NCBI RefSeq assembly: GCF_009014635.1
Contig: NZ_BKCF01000005.1
Coordinates: 1 to 64,000, forward strand
Reading direction: 5' to 3'
From: Patiriisocius marinistellae
GTDB lineage: Bacteria > Bacteroidota > Bacteroidia > Flavobacteriales > Flavobacteriaceae
DNA length: 64,000 nt
Part shown: positions 1 to 8,481 of the stretch, in pieces
Layout of the letters: every line of letters begins with the position of its first letter
Numbering within the stretch: position 1 is the first letter of the stretch
Made by a program: the position numbers and the translations under genes
The notes under the pieces: generated by a model
Databases searched by the model: none
Told to the model about the DNA's origin: nothing
The model's input: the letters and a program-made list of their open reading frames with translations, nothing else

Positions 1-1670
1 TACCACAGAGTCAAGCCTTCTTGGATGCAGATTGTGACGGTGATGGTATTACCAATGGACAAGAGATTATTGACGGTACAGATCCTCAAGATCCTTGTAG
101 TGGAGATGCTGCAAATGCTACATTACCACAATCAGGTGATTACTTGGATGCAGATTGTGATGGTGACGGAGTTACCAATGGTGATGAAATTTCAGATGGA
201 ACGGACATTAATGATCCTTGTGACTTTAATGAAGCTAGTGTGACATTGCCGCAGACAGGTGACTTCTTAGATGCAGATTGTGATGGCGATGGTGTTACTA
301 ATGGAGATGAAATAAATGACGGAACTGATCCTACCGATCCTTGTGACTTTGATGATGCAAGCGTAACACTTCCACAGACACAAATATTCTTGGATGCAGA
401 TTGTGACGGTGATGGTGTTAGTAATGGAGATGAAATTTCAGATGTAACGGACATTAATGATCCTTGTGACTTTAATGAAGCTAGTGTGACATTGCCGCAG
501 ACAGGTGACTTCTTAGATGCAGATTGTGATGGTGATGGCGTTAGTAATGGAGATGAAATTTCAGACGGAACTGATCCTACCGACCCTTGTGACTTTAATG
601 ATGCAAGCGTAACACTTCCGCAGACACAAATATTCTTGGATGCAGATTGTGATGGTGATGGTGTTACCAATGGAGATGAATTAATGGATGGAACAGACCC
701 ATTAGATCCTTGTGATTTCAATATCAATAGTGTTACGCTACCTCAAGATGCGGATTTCTTAGATGCAGATTGTGATGGTGACGGTGTAACTAATGGAGAT
801 GAGATTATGGATGGAACAGATCCTACAGATCCTTGTGATTACATTGATGCTAGTCAAACAACAGGAACAAGCACTGCTTGGAACGATTTAGATTGTGATG
901 GTGATGGTGTAACTAATGGTGACGAGATTATGGATGGTACAAACCCTCTTGATCCTTGTAGTTATGATAGTGATAGCCAGGATATAACTAATACAACTAC
1001 TGCATTTAATAATGCAGATTGTGATGGCGATGGTGTAACTAATGGTGACGAGATTATGGACGGAACTAACCCACTTGATATTTGTGACTTTATTATAGAT
1101 AGCCAAACGATTGATCCTGCCGCTCAATGGTATGATATTGATTGTGATGGTGATGGGGTAACTAATGGAGATGAATTAATGGATGGGACAGATCCACTAG
1201 ATCCTTGTGATTTTGAAATTGGAAGTGTAACAGTTGAGCCGAGTATCGCTTTCTTAAATGGTGATTGTGATGGTGATGGCATTCCTAATGGAATAGAACT
1301 TGGAGATGATAATGGAAACGGAATACCAGATTACTTAGAAATAAACAATGGTAATCCAGATGGGGACCTTGATATCTTTGATATAATGACTCCTAACGGA
1401 GATGGATTGAATGATGTGTTTACTATAAGAGGTATTCACTTATACCCTAATAATAATGTGAAAATATATAACCGTTGGGGAGTATTAGTTTATGATGTTG
1501 ATGGATATGCGCAAGGTGATAACTTCTTTAGAGGCTTCTCTGATGGTCGTGTAACAGTAACAGAGGAGGAGCAACTTCCTGTAGGAACTTATTATTATGT
1601 TGTTCGCTACGTTGTGGAAAGTGGAGAAACTAAAAAACAAGCTGGTCCATTATACATCAATAGAAAATAA
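1..1670 (+). CDS. T9SS-exported calcium-repeat adhesin, C-terminal part (5' partial)
   Basis: The reading frame is already open at base 3 and enters the window mid-repeat, so the start lies upstream. The visible part holds 11 Asp-rich units built on DCDGDGVTNGDEI with DGTDPxDPC, resembling thrombospondin type-3 Ca2+-binding repeats, with a period near 41 residues. The last ~95 residues (from MTPNGDGLNDVF through IYNRWG to the final strand) match the gliding motility-associated CHU_C domain, the type B T9SS sorting signal. It is therefore probably a long secreted or surface-attached protein with Ca2+-rigidified stalk. A PorP/SprF gene follows, as is usual for SprB-like adhesins. Adjacent repeats are almost identical in DNA, suggesting recent expansion. 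Confidence 0.9.
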   Translation, partial: PQSQAFLDADCDGDGITNGQEIIDGTDPQDPCSGDAANATLPQSGDYLDADCDGDGVTNGDEISDGTDINDPCDFNEASVTLPQTGDFLDADCDGDGVTNGDEINDGTDPTDPCDFDDASVTLPQTQIFLDADCDGDGVSNGDEISDVTDINDPCDFNEASVTLPQTGDFLDADCDGDGVSNGDEISDGTDPTDPCDFNDASVTLPQTQIFLDADCDGDGVTNGDELMDGTDPLDPCDFNINSVTLPQDADFLDADCDGDGVTNGDEIMDGTDPTDPCDYIDASQTTGTSTAWNDLDCDGDGVTNGDEIMDGTNPLDPCSYDSDSQDITNTTTAFNNADCDGDGVTNGDEIMDGTNPLDICDFIIDSQTIDPAAQWYDIDCDGDGVTNGDELMDGTDPLDPCDFEIGSVTVEPSIAFLNGDCDGDGIPNGIELGDDNGNGIPDYLEINNGNPDGDLDIFDIMTPNGDGLNDVFTIRGIHLYPNNNVKIYNRWGVLVYDVDGYAQGDNFFRGFSDGRVTVTEEEQLPVGTYYYVVRYVVESGETKKQAGPLYINRK

Positions 1671-1686
1671 ATAAATCAATAATAAT

Positions 1687-1708
1687 CCCGCCTTTGTTGG
1701 CGGGGTTT
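1687..1708 (+). terminator. GC-rich hairpin after the adhesin gene
   Basis: CCCGCC (1687-1692) pairs with GGCGGG (1699-1704) around a 6-base loop, followed by GTTT. It lies 16 bases after the adhesin stop and 17 before the next start. The T-run is short, so it may attenuate expression between adhesin and SprF rather than end the transcript. Confidence 0.6.
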
Positions 1709-1720
1709 AAATAAAGACTT

Positions 1721-2674
1721 ATGAAAAAATTACTTATACCTTTTTTGGGGTTGCTGTTTCTAGGGTTTTCCAGCGTTGAGAGCTATGGTCAACAAGATGC
1801 CCAATATACCCAGTATATGTATAATACATTGAGTATCAATCCTGCCTATGCTGGTAGTCGTGATGTCTTCAGTTTTTTAGGATTGTACAGAAACCAATGG
1901 TTTAATAGTATTGAAGGTGCTCCTAATACACTAACATTATCTGCTCATTCTCCTGTGGGAGAACATGTAGGGTTAGGTTTAAATATTGTAAGGGATGAAA
2001 TCTTTATTACGAATGAAACATATTTTGACCTTGCTTTTAGTTACAATTTTAATATAACAGAGAAAGGAAAACTTTCTTTAGGTCTCAAAGGAGGAGGTCA
2101 TTTATTGGATGTAGATACAGCACGTTTAAATACGGGTGGGTTTAATAATGGCGACCCAGACGCCGAGATCAATATAGACAATAAGTTTTCTCCTCAATTT
2201 GGTTTAGGGGCTTATTATTACACTGATAAATTTTATGTTGGCTTAAGTGCACCAAATGTTTTAGAAACTGATCATTTTGATGAGAGCCAAACAGACCCTA
2301 ATAGTCTTTCTAGTGCAACAGCTAAGGAGAAGATAAACTATTACCTTATGGCAGGTTATGTGTTTGAAATAAATTCTGACTTAGATTTAAAACCATCTGG
2401 ATTATTAAAAGCTGTTGAAGGAGCACCTATTGCGGTAGATCTTTCTTTAAACGCTTTGATAAAAGATAAAGTTACTTTAGGAGTTGCGTATAGATGGAGT
2501 GCAGCAGTTAGTGCAATGGCAGGTTTTCAAGTAACAGATAAAGTAATGCTTGGATTTGCGTATGACCGTGAAACAACAGAACTAAATCAATACAATTCAG
2601 GTTCGTATGAGATTTTCTTACGCTATGAGTTATTCAAGAAAGAGGAGCGTTTAATTTCTCCAAGATTCTTTTAA
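1721..2674 (+). CDS. PorP/SprF family type IX secretion outer-membrane protein
   Basis: 317 residues with a signal peptide (cleavage near SYGQQ) and the family opening QDAQYTQYMYNTLSINPAYAG. In this family the mature protein is an outer-membrane beta barrel that partners a CHU_C-bearing adhesin and is needed for its secretion or surface attachment, as SprF is for SprB. Strand-like segments alternate aromatic and polar residues to the end. Position directly after a CHU_C adhesin and directly before an OmpA-like gene is the standard SprF arrangement. Which substrate it serves is inferred from adjacency. Confidence 0.93.
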   Translation: MKKLLIPFLGLLFLGFSSVESYGQQDAQYTQYMYNTLSINPAYAGSRDVFSFLGLYRNQWFNSIEGAPNTLTLSAHSPVGEHVGLGLNIVRDEIFITNETYFDLAFSYNFNITEKGKLSLGLKGGGHLLDVDTARLNTGGFNNGDPDAEINIDNKFSPQFGLGAYYYTDKFYVGLSAPNVLETDHFDESQTDPNSLSSATAKEKINYYLMAGYVFEINSDLDLKPSGLLKAVEGAPIAVDLSLNALIKDKVTLGVAYRWSAAVSAMAGFQVTDKVMLGFAYDRETTELNQYNSGSYEIFLRYELFKKEERLISPRFF

Positions 2675-2693
2675 TATTTTAAACAACTGACAG

Positions 2694-4643
2694 ATGAAAT
2701 ATTGTATTAATATTATTGCAGTTATTTTCTTGCTAAACGCAGGGTTAGTAAATGCTCAAAAGAAGGCAATTAAAAAAGGTAATAAAGAAATTGAAGGCTA
2801 TTCTTATATAGATGCGCAAGAACAATATCTTAAACTTGCTGACGAAGGTTTTAAGTCTGAAGATTTATTTAAGGGTCTAGGTGACTCCTATTACTTTACA
2901 GCAGATTACATAAACGCTTCAAAATGGTATGGTGAGTTATATCAATTTATGGAGTTAAATGATACTCCAGATTACCTATATAGATACGCACAATCTTTAA
3001 AAAGTGCTGAACAATATAAATTATCTAATAAGATAATGATTGAGTATAGAAGTGCTGCTGGTATTCCTGATCCAAAAGAAAATAATGAGGAGAAAATGAA
3101 AGAAATAGTTTATAATTCTGGTAGATATGAAATACGACCGGTTTCTTTCAATTCATCGTTATCAGATTTTGCTCCAGCTTTCAATGGTAATAAATTAACA
3201 TTCGCATCTAATCGTATTGTAGGAAGCAAGCCTGATAAAATTCATAATTGGAATGAACAACCTTTCTTGGATTTGTATTCTGTAATTATGGAAGGTGCTT
3301 ATTCTGGGACTGTACCTGAGAAAATTGATGACAAGTTAAATACTCAATATCATGAGTCGACAGCTGTTTACACTAAAGATTTGAATACAATATATTTCAC
3401 AAGAAATAATTATACAAAAGGAGATTATAAATCTGACAATAGTGGAACAAATAGATTAAAGTTGTACAGAGGAATTAAAAACGAAAAAGAAAAATGGGAT
3501 ATTATTGAACTTCCATTTAATAGCAATGAATATTCTGTAGCCCATCCAGCTTTGAGTGTGGATGAGAAAACATTATATTTTGCCAGTGACATGCCAGGAG
3601 GTTTTGGACTTTCAGACTTATATAAAGTAGATATTACAAACGATGGTTTTGGAACTCCTATAAACTTAGGTGATAACTTTAATACAGAGCAAAGAGATAC
3701 ATTCCCATTTATTAGCAGCGATAACATGTTATATTATGCATCAGAAGGACTTACTGGTTTAGGTGGTTTAGATATATTTGTTGCAGACTTAAATCAAAAT
3801 ACTGCCTTTGATGGTATTGTCAATGTTGGTAAACCAATAAATAGCCCTAAAGATGATTTTGGCTTTATTATACATGGAATATCTAGAAAAGGTTTCTTTT
3901 CTTCTAATAGAGATGGAGGAAAAGGATTTGATGATATTTATGGGTTAACTGAATTAAAACAACTTCAACGTATTTGTACTCAATCTGTAATAGGAATTAT
4001 TCGTGATAAAAATACCAATCAAATTATCTCAGGTGCTAAAGTAATTTTGCTAAGCGATGCTAATGAAGTTTTAGCAGAAGATATCTCAGATGATAATGGA
4101 GCATTTAAATTAGGGGAGATTGATTGTGAAAGAACTTATACTGCAAGAGCAACAAAAAATGGATATAGTATTGCTGAAAAAATTTTCACAAGTACTGCTG
4201 AGCTAGCATTAGAACTTGACCTTACTCTTAATATGTCGCCTATAATTACAGGTCCATCTGTTGCTATTGGAACAGATTTAACAACCCTGTTAAATTTAGA
4301 AAATATTAATTTTGACTATGATAAAAGTTTTATTAGACCAGACGCAGCTGCGATTTTACAACGAGTTGTTAACTATATGAATGAATACCCAACGGTTAAA
4401 ATTGATGTGCGTTCACATACAGACTCAAGAGGTAGAGATTCCTACAACCAAAAACTATCTCAAAGAAGAAATAAAGCGACAAGAGAGTGGTTGATTAACA
4501 AAGGCGGTATTTCAAGTACTAGATTATCAGGTCAAGGATATGGTGAGTCAAGGTTGGTTAATGAGTGTTCTAATGGCGTTCCTTGTGGGGATGAAAAACA
4601 TGAAAGAAATAGAAGATCTGAGTTTATAGTAGTTAGTAAATAA
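2694..4643 (+). CDS. OmpA family protein with PD40 repeats (SprE/PorE-like layout)
   Basis: 649 residues. Order: signal peptide (to ~21), TPR-like helices (~25-130), WD40-like PD40 beta-propeller repeats with LTFASNR, LYFASD and FFSSNRDGG signatures (~150-420), a carboxypeptidase-regulatory-like fold (~435-510), and a C-terminal OmpA peptidoglycan-binding domain (~530-649) with NFDYDKSFIRPDAA and a DxRxHTDSRGRDSYN motif. It likely anchors the surface machinery to peptidoglycan. It starts 19 bases after the SprF-like gene and probably shares its transcript. The trio adhesin/SprF/OmpA is common in flavobacteria; exact subfamily is not certain. Confidence 0.9.
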   Translation: MKYCINIIAVIFLLNAGLVNAQKKAIKKGNKEIEGYSYIDAQEQYLKLADEGFKSEDLFKGLGDSYYFTADYINASKWYGELYQFMELNDTPDYLYRYAQSLKSAEQYKLSNKIMIEYRSAAGIPDPKENNEEKMKEIVYNSGRYEIRPVSFNSSLSDFAPAFNGNKLTFASNRIVGSKPDKIHNWNEQPFLDLYSVIMEGAYSGTVPEKIDDKLNTQYHESTAVYTKDLNTIYFTRNNYTKGDYKSDNSGTNRLKLYRGIKNEKEKWDIIELPFNSNEYSVAHPALSVDEKTLYFASDMPGGFGLSDLYKVDITNDGFGTPINLGDNFNTEQRDTFPFISSDNMLYYASEGLTGLGGLDIFVADLNQNTAFDGIVNVGKPINSPKDDFGFIIHGISRKGFFSSNRDGGKGFDDIYGLTELKQLQRICTQSVIGIIRDKNTNQIISGAKVILLSDANEVLAEDISDDNGAFKLGEIDCERTYTARATKNGYSIAEKIFTSTAELALELDLTLNMSPIITGPSVAIGTDLTTLLNLENINFDYDKSFIRPDAAAILQRVVNYMNEYPTVKIDVRSHTDSRGRDSYNQKLSQRRNKATREWLINKGGISSTRLSGQGYGESRLVNECSNGVPCGDEKHERNRRSEFIVVSK

Positions 4644-4664
4644 ACCTTAATACTTAAGCAATAA

Positions 4665-4696
4665 AAAACCCATTTGTCTCAAGGCAAATGGGTTTT
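4665..4696. terminator. Bidirectional rho-independent terminator
   Basis: Perfect 12-base inverted repeat AAAACCCATTTG (4665-4676) / CAAATGGGTTTT (4685-4696), with A-run before and T-run after, placed between two convergent genes (OmpA protein on +, small lipoprotein on -). It can serve both. Confidence 0.9.
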
Positions 4697-4716
4697 GTAA
4701 TTTAAACTACAATAAA

Positions 4717-4953
4717 TTAATTATCGTCGTTCCCTTCAATTTCATCTTCAACTTCTTGAGCAGCGTTTTCAATAGCATCACCAGTCTTTTCTGCAGCATT
4801 TTCAATAGCATCTCCAGCTTCTTCAAGATTGTTTTCAATATCCTCACCAGCTTTTTCAAGAGCTTCATTAGTGCTGTCTTTTGTAGTTTCTCTACAAGAA
4901 GAAATTGATACTACCATTGCTAAAGCAGCAAATGTTACAAGTACTTTTTTCAT
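4717..4953 (-). CDS. Small acidic lipoprotein, heptad-like repeats
   Basis: 78 residues. Lipoprotein signal with lipobox SISSC (Cys ~20), then a highly acidic tail of repeats such as EKAGEDIENN, EEAGDAIENA and EKTGDAIENA, with an 11-residue periodicity typical of long amphipathic helices. Closest in character to the three genes at 8006-8747, so a paralogous family. A TACCTTTG -7 box lies on the minus strand at 4980-4987. Function is unknown; related short acidic Bacteroidota lipoproteins have no established role. The + strand ORF over the same bases is an antisense shadow. Confidence 0.8.
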   Translation of the reverse strand: MKKVLVTFAALAMVVSISSCRETTKDSTNEALEKAGEDIENNLEEAGDAIENAAEKTGDAIENAAQEVEDEIEGNDDN

Positions 4954-4997
4954 AATGTTTGGGTTAAGTGTTAATGGTGCAAAGGTAATAATTTTTC

Positions 4998-5768
4998 CTA
5001 TTGAGGATTCTTTTCACTTAAATATTTCCAGTACCTTTTAGGTACATGTCTTACATGTAATTTCATATTTTTTCGTGATTTGATATTTGTGCTTTTAAAA
5101 TAATTTTTCCATAAATTTTGATAGTCAAATTCTTCTAAAGTAAAATAATTACTGTTTTTTTCTGAAATATTAATTGAACGGTCAAGATCAATACAAATGG
5201 TTTCTACCGTTTTTAAATTATAATACAAACCATATTTTCGTTTTAAATCATAAATAATCCATCGTTGGTCTGCATACCTATTTTTAAAATGTTTCAAATT
5301 TAACGGCAATACGTTAAAGTCGGGTTCAATAGTAGCAAAGTAAATACCATCTTTCGTAAGTCTAAATCTCACAAAAGCATCCATACGGTGTTTTTCTCTT
5401 CGTACCATTTTTGCAACTTTAGAGGTTCTTAAAACATGTTTATTTCCATAGTCACCATCAATACTTTTTAAGCTCTTAAACGCATATCTTATATATTCAA
5501 GCAAGGTGTTTTCTATATCATCATATTCACTTAAAAAAGCACGATAAATGTTAGAAGTACCCGCTGACGAACATTTTTTTTTCAATCCTTTCCAGACTCT
5601 CTCTGCTTTTCTTTCTTCAGTAATAACTGTTTCACAAACCTCAAAAAAAGTATCTGTAGCAATGGTTGATTTACAGATGCTTACCTTATCAATTTTTCGT
5701 TCATAAACCTCAAAGACGCATGTTAAAAAACCTTCAAAACTCCCATCATATTTAAGTATGAAAATCAT
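4998..5768 (-). CDS. DUF4130 / TIGR03915-type putative DNA repair protein
   Basis: 256 residues, recognisable from the opening YDGSFEGFLTCVFEVY, the KAERVWKGL segment, the YIRYAFKS region and the RREKHRMDAFVRF motif that mark the family called TIGR03915 putative DNA metabolism protein (DUF4130). In other bacteria this domain occurs fused to UdgX-type uracil-DNA glycosylases, which is the main reason for a DNA repair assignment. Its start ATG overlaps the stop of the upstream radical SAM gene by 4 bases, so the two are translationally coupled. No biochemical reaction is established for it. Confidence 0.88.
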   Translation of the reverse strand: MIFILKYDGSFEGFLTCVFEVYERKIDKVSICKSTIATDTFFEVCETVITEERKAERVWKGLKKKCSSAGTSNIYRAFLSEYDDIENTLLEYIRYAFKSLKSIDGDYGNKHVLRTSKVAKMVRREKHRMDAFVRFRLTKDGIYFATIEPDFNVLPLNLKHFKNRYADQRWIIYDLKRKYGLYYNLKTVETICIDLDRSINISEKNSNYFTLEEFDYQNLWKNYFKSTNIKSRKNMKLHVRHVPKRYWKYLSEKNPQ

Positions 5769-7048
5769 ACGCTCAGGGGAAGATTAGAAGTGAAAAGGTT
5801 TAATTGATTACTATACGTTTTTGAAAATTTACTTTTTGATTCTTGTAAAATAAGTCCTTTTATTTGAGCAGCAGTCCTGTCTTTTGTTTCAAAATTTCTA
5901 GAATTACACACCATAAAATATTTTGCTCTGTTGAGCGCTATACCAATTGCCTTTAAATGTTCCCAATTTAATTTTCGAAACCTTCGAGCATTAATAATTT
6001 TATGGACACTCTTCATTCCAAGACCAGGAATTCTTGCAAGCATGCGTTTATCTGCTGTATTGACATCAATTGGAAAGTGCTGAAGATTACGTAAAGCCCA
6101 ACTTAATTTTGGATCAACATCAGTATCAAGATTAGGATGTTCCTTATTCAAAAGCTCTCTTACATCAAATCCATAAAACCTTAGTAACCAATCTGTCTGG
6201 TACAATCTATTCTCTCTAAGTACAGGAACTTCAGTGCCAATGGAAGGTAACCGCTCGTCATAACTAATAGGAATGTATCCAGAATAATACACTCTTTTTA
6301 AATTATAATTTTTATAAAATTGAGCAGAGGTATACATGATTTCTGCATCTGTTTCTCCACTTGCACCTACAATCATTTGAGTGCTTTGACCTGCAGGCGC
6401 ATAAATAGGGGTAGATTTTATAAGCTTCTTTTCATTCTTATATTGTATAATTTCATTTTTAACCTTTTCCATCGGTTTTATAAAATCTGCTCTGTTTTTA
6501 TCCGGAGCTAATAATTTTAATCCTTTTACAGAAGGTATTTCAATATTAACCGAAAGTCTATCAGCATACAGCCCAGCTTCTCGCATCAACTCATCACTTG
6601 CCCCAGGGATTGACTTTAAATGGATATAACCGTTAAAATTTTCTTCCTCTCGTAATTTTTTTGCAACTGCAATAAGTCGTTCCATTGTGTAGTCTGCATC
6701 TTTGAAAATACCACTACTTAAAAAAAGACCCTCAATATAATTTCGGCGATAGAAGTTGATGGTTAAATCCACCACTTCTTGTACTTTAAATGCTGCGCGT
6801 TTGATGTCGTTACTTTTCCGAGTAACACAATAGGCACAGTCAAAAATGCAATGATTAGTCAAAAGTATTTTTAGTAGTGAAACACATCGACCATCCTCAG
6901 TGTAGGTATGACAAATACCCATACCACTGCTATCACCAAGACCTTTGTTTTTATTAGATCGTTTACTACCACTTGAAGAGCACGATACATCATATTTTGC
7001 TGCATCAGCAAGGATGTTTAATTTTTCTTTAATGCGTTCAAAATTCAT
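5765..7048 (-). CDS. Putative DNA modification/repair radical SAM protein (TIGR03916 type)
   Basis: 427 residues. Near the N-terminus CxxxCxxC (Cys67, 71, 74, in NHCIFDCAYC) is the radical SAM [4Fe-4S] signature; a helix-hairpin-helix DNA-binding motif (ARIPGLGMKSVHKII, around residues 335-350) sits near the C-terminus. This combination matches the family annotated as putative DNA modification/repair radical SAM protein, almost always beside a DUF4130 gene as here. It probably acts on DNA with radical chemistry, substrate unknown. A TAATTTTG -7 box on the minus strand (7079-7086) lies ~30 bases before the start. The divergent S24 regulator likely controls it. Confidence 0.92.
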   Translation of the reverse strand: MNFERIKEKLNILADAAKYDVSCSSSGSKRSNKNKGLGDSSGMGICHTYTEDGRCVSLLKILLTNHCIFDCAYCVTRKSNDIKRAAFKVQEVVDLTINFYRRNYIEGLFLSSGIFKDADYTMERLIAVAKKLREEENFNGYIHLKSIPGASDELMREAGLYADRLSVNIEIPSVKGLKLLAPDKNRADFIKPMEKVKNEIIQYKNEKKLIKSTPIYAPAGQSTQMIVGASGETDAEIMYTSAQFYKNYNLKRVYYSGYIPISYDERLPSIGTEVPVLRENRLYQTDWLLRFYGFDVRELLNKEHPNLDTDVDPKLSWALRNLQHFPIDVNTADKRMLARIPGLGMKSVHKIINARRFRKLNWEHLKAIGIALNRAKYFMVCNSRNFETKDRTAAQIKGLILQESKSKFSKTYSNQLNLFTSNLPLSV

Positions 7049-7087
7049 AAATTAGTAATTTTTTCTTCGGAAATATTACAAAATTAT

Positions 7088-7140
7088 GGAAATAATCCGT
7101 TAAGTGGGAAAAATTCCGAAGAAAAATTTGGATATATTCC
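7088..7140. promoter_or_regulatory. Three GGA-N5-TCC dyads in the divergent promoter (candidate operators)
   Basis: Three copies of GGA-N5-TCC lie at 7088-7098, 7107-7117 and 7130-7140, between the radical SAM operon and the S24 regulator. The third extends to the palindrome TTTGGA-N5-TCCAAA (7127-7143) and overlaps the -33 TTG (7128-7130) of the regulator. The first is adjacent to the -7 box of the minus-strand operon. Placement fits binding sites of the S24 regulator; this is inference. Confidence 0.6.
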
Positions 7141-7157
7141 AAAAAAAAGTATATTTG
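7128..7157 (+). promoter_or_regulatory. Promoter of S24 regulator (TTG-N19-TATATTTG)
   Basis: TTG at 7128-7130 and TATATTTG at 7150-7157 with 19 bases between match the Bacteroidota -33/-7 consensus. The ATG at 7161 is only 3 bases after the -7 box, so the mRNA would be leaderless or nearly so. This also argues against the GTG at 7104, which lies upstream of the promoter. Confidence 0.7.
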
Positions 7158-7160
7158 AAT

Positions 7161-7931
7161 ATGGAATCAAAACTTTCTATCGAAGCTCGAAGATTTAAAA
7201 AAATTAGAGAAGAGCAACATCACACCCAACAATCGTTTGCCGAATTACTGAAAATAGGAGCGACAACGGCAGATATTGAACGTGGTAAGACTAAAATTTC
7301 TGGTAAAATAGTGATGGAATTACTTAAACAATTTTCAATAAATCCTTTGTGGTTATTTGGAGAAAGCTATACTAAAGTTGTTAATATTAATGGGGGAGAC
7401 GTTAGTCCTAAAGTAATTACACTTGATGTTAATCAAAATGATACGATTGCTTTAGTAAATCAAAAGGCAGCTGCAGGGTATCCACACAATATTCAAGATG
7501 TTGAATGGTATGAAACATTGCCGGCTTTTAACATTCCACTGCCACAGTATCGCAATGCAACGTATAGGGGTTTTCAAGTAGAGGGTGATAGTATGCTCCC
7601 TAATATTAGGCCTAATGAATGGGTATTAGGAAAAGCTGTTCCTAATGTTTCAGAAGCCAGTGATAGCAAAATTTATATAGTAGTATTGAATGATTCTGTT
7701 CTCGTAAAAAAATTACAAAAAGTACCTAATTCTCCCGAGAAAGTAAGGCTTATATCATTAAATCAAGAATACATTCCTATTGAAGTTGAGGTTAAAAATA
7801 TTCAAGAATTATGGTTAGTGAATAGCAAGCTTACATTTGGGATTGACGAGCCTAATGAAAGCTCACTCTTAAGAGAGCTACAACAATCAATGGAAGAGTT
7901 AAAAGGGCAGATTAATAATTTAAACACTTAA
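7161..7931 (+). CDS. XRE/S24 (LexA-like) self-cleaving transcriptional regulator
   Basis: 256 residues from the ATG at 7161 (an upstream in-frame GTG at 7104 was rejected because the promoter lies between). N-terminal helix-turn-helix (RFKKIREEQHHTQQSFAELL) and a C-terminal S24 peptidase domain with the catalytic Ser in VEGDSMLP and Lys in VLVKKL. The linker has KAAAGYP, which carries the Ala-Gly pair at which LexA/CI-type repressors cut themselves. It ends in a short coiled coil (SSLLRELQQSMEELKGQI). Divergent to the radical SAM/DUF4130 operon, it probably senses DNA damage and represses both promoters. A prophage origin is not supported, since no phage genes are near. Confidence 0.88.
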   Translation: MESKLSIEARRFKKIREEQHHTQQSFAELLKIGATTADIERGKTKISGKIVMELLKQFSINPLWLFGESYTKVVNINGGDVSPKVITLDVNQNDTIALVNQKAAAGYPHNIQDVEWYETLPAFNIPLPQYRNATYRGFQVEGDSMLPNIRPNEWVLGKAVPNVSEASDSKIYIVVLNDSVLVKKLQKVPNSPEKVRLISLNQEYIPIEVEVKNIQELWLVNSKLTFGIDEPNESSLLRELQQSMEELKGQINNLNT

Positions 7932-7950
7932 CTTAAATGCTATTAAAAAA

Positions 7951-7980
7951 AAAAGCGATTCTTATATAAGAATCGCTTTT
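7951..7980. terminator. Bidirectional terminator, perfect 30-base palindrome
   Basis: AAAAGCGATTCTTAT (7951-7965) is followed at once by its exact reverse complement (7966-7980), with A-run before and T-rich bases after. It separates the convergent S24 gene (+) and small lipoprotein genes (-). Confidence 0.9.
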
Positions 7981-8005
7981 CTCTTTTAAAAATGATAATT
8001 ATTTT

Positions 8006-8242
8006 TTAATTATTATCATCTGTTTTGATTTTAACGTCGCCATTATCATCTGTTTTGATTTTAACTTCGTCACCATCAACTTCTTTGATTTTGACTTTAT
8101 CACCACCGTCTTTCATTTCAATGTCGGCGTTATTGTCACGAGCGTCTTCAATAATAGTTTCAGCTTCAGTCTTTTTTTTATCTTCACAAGAGGTAAGTCC
8201 TATTGCGAATATGGCAACTGCCATTAAAATTATTTTTTTCAT
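8006..8242 (-). CDS. Small charged lipoprotein with KIKxDD repeats
   Basis: 78 residues: signal peptide, lipobox GLTSC, then a Lys/Asp-rich mature part with the recurring element DxVKIKEVDGDEVKIKTDD and a near-repeat GDVKIKTDDNN. The repeated KIKT/DD pattern suggests short beta strands rather than the helices of its neighbours. It lies 20 bases downstream of the next small lipoprotein gene on the same strand, so all three (8006-8747) may be one transcript. Function unknown. Confidence 0.75.
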   Translation of the reverse strand: MKKIILMAVAIFAIGLTSCEDKKKTEAETIIEDARDNNADIEMKDGGDKVKIKEVDGDEVKIKTDDNGDVKIKTDDNN

Positions 8243-8262
8243 TTAATTGTTTTAAATGGTTA

Positions 8263-8481
8263 TTAGTTGTCGTCTTCTCCTGTAATTGCATCTTCTACAT
8301 CATCTGCAGCATCTTCGATCGCATCACCTGCATCGTCAATTGCATCTTCGATATCATCCGCAACATCGTCTGCATCATCAGTTACTTCTACTTCTATTGT
8401 TTCTTTTTTAGTATCTCTGCAAGAAACAAATGTTGTTCCAAGTACTGCTACTGCTGCTAGTGTTAAAAATATTCTTTTCAT
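8263..8481 (-). CDS. Small acidic lipoprotein, helical DAxEDA repeats
   Basis: 72 residues with lipobox TFVSC (Cys ~21) and an extremely acidic helical tail (DDADDVADDIEDAIDDAGDA type repeats, 11-residue period). Clearly the same kind of protein as the gene at 4717-4953, with the same SCRxTxK junction after the lipobox. The + strand ORFs across this gene are Ser-rich antisense shadows produced by the repetitive GAT/GCA codons. Envelope location is inferred from the lipobox. No function can be given. Confidence 0.78.
   Translation of the reverse strand: MKRIFLTLAAVAVLGTTFVSCRDTKKETIEVEVTDDADDVADDIEDAIDDAGDAIEDAADDVEDAITGEDDN

Noticed and set aside
140-727. Minus-strand ORF of 195 codons inside the adhesin repeats
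   Set aside because: It is the antisense shadow of the repeated GAT/GGT-rich codons; composition is Ser/Pro-repetitive with no start context.
1-1250. Regularly spaced repeats read as a possible CRISPR
   Set aside because: The repeats are in frame, coding, 123 bases long and without unique spacers; they are protein repeats.
7104-7160. GTG at 7104 as start of the S24 regulator
   Set aside because: The promoter and operators lie between 7128 and 7157, so the mRNA cannot include 7104; ATG 7161 begins the HTH domain.
7161-7931. S24 regulator as sign of a prophage
   Set aside because: No integrase, structural or lysis genes nearby; the divergent repair operon explains it.
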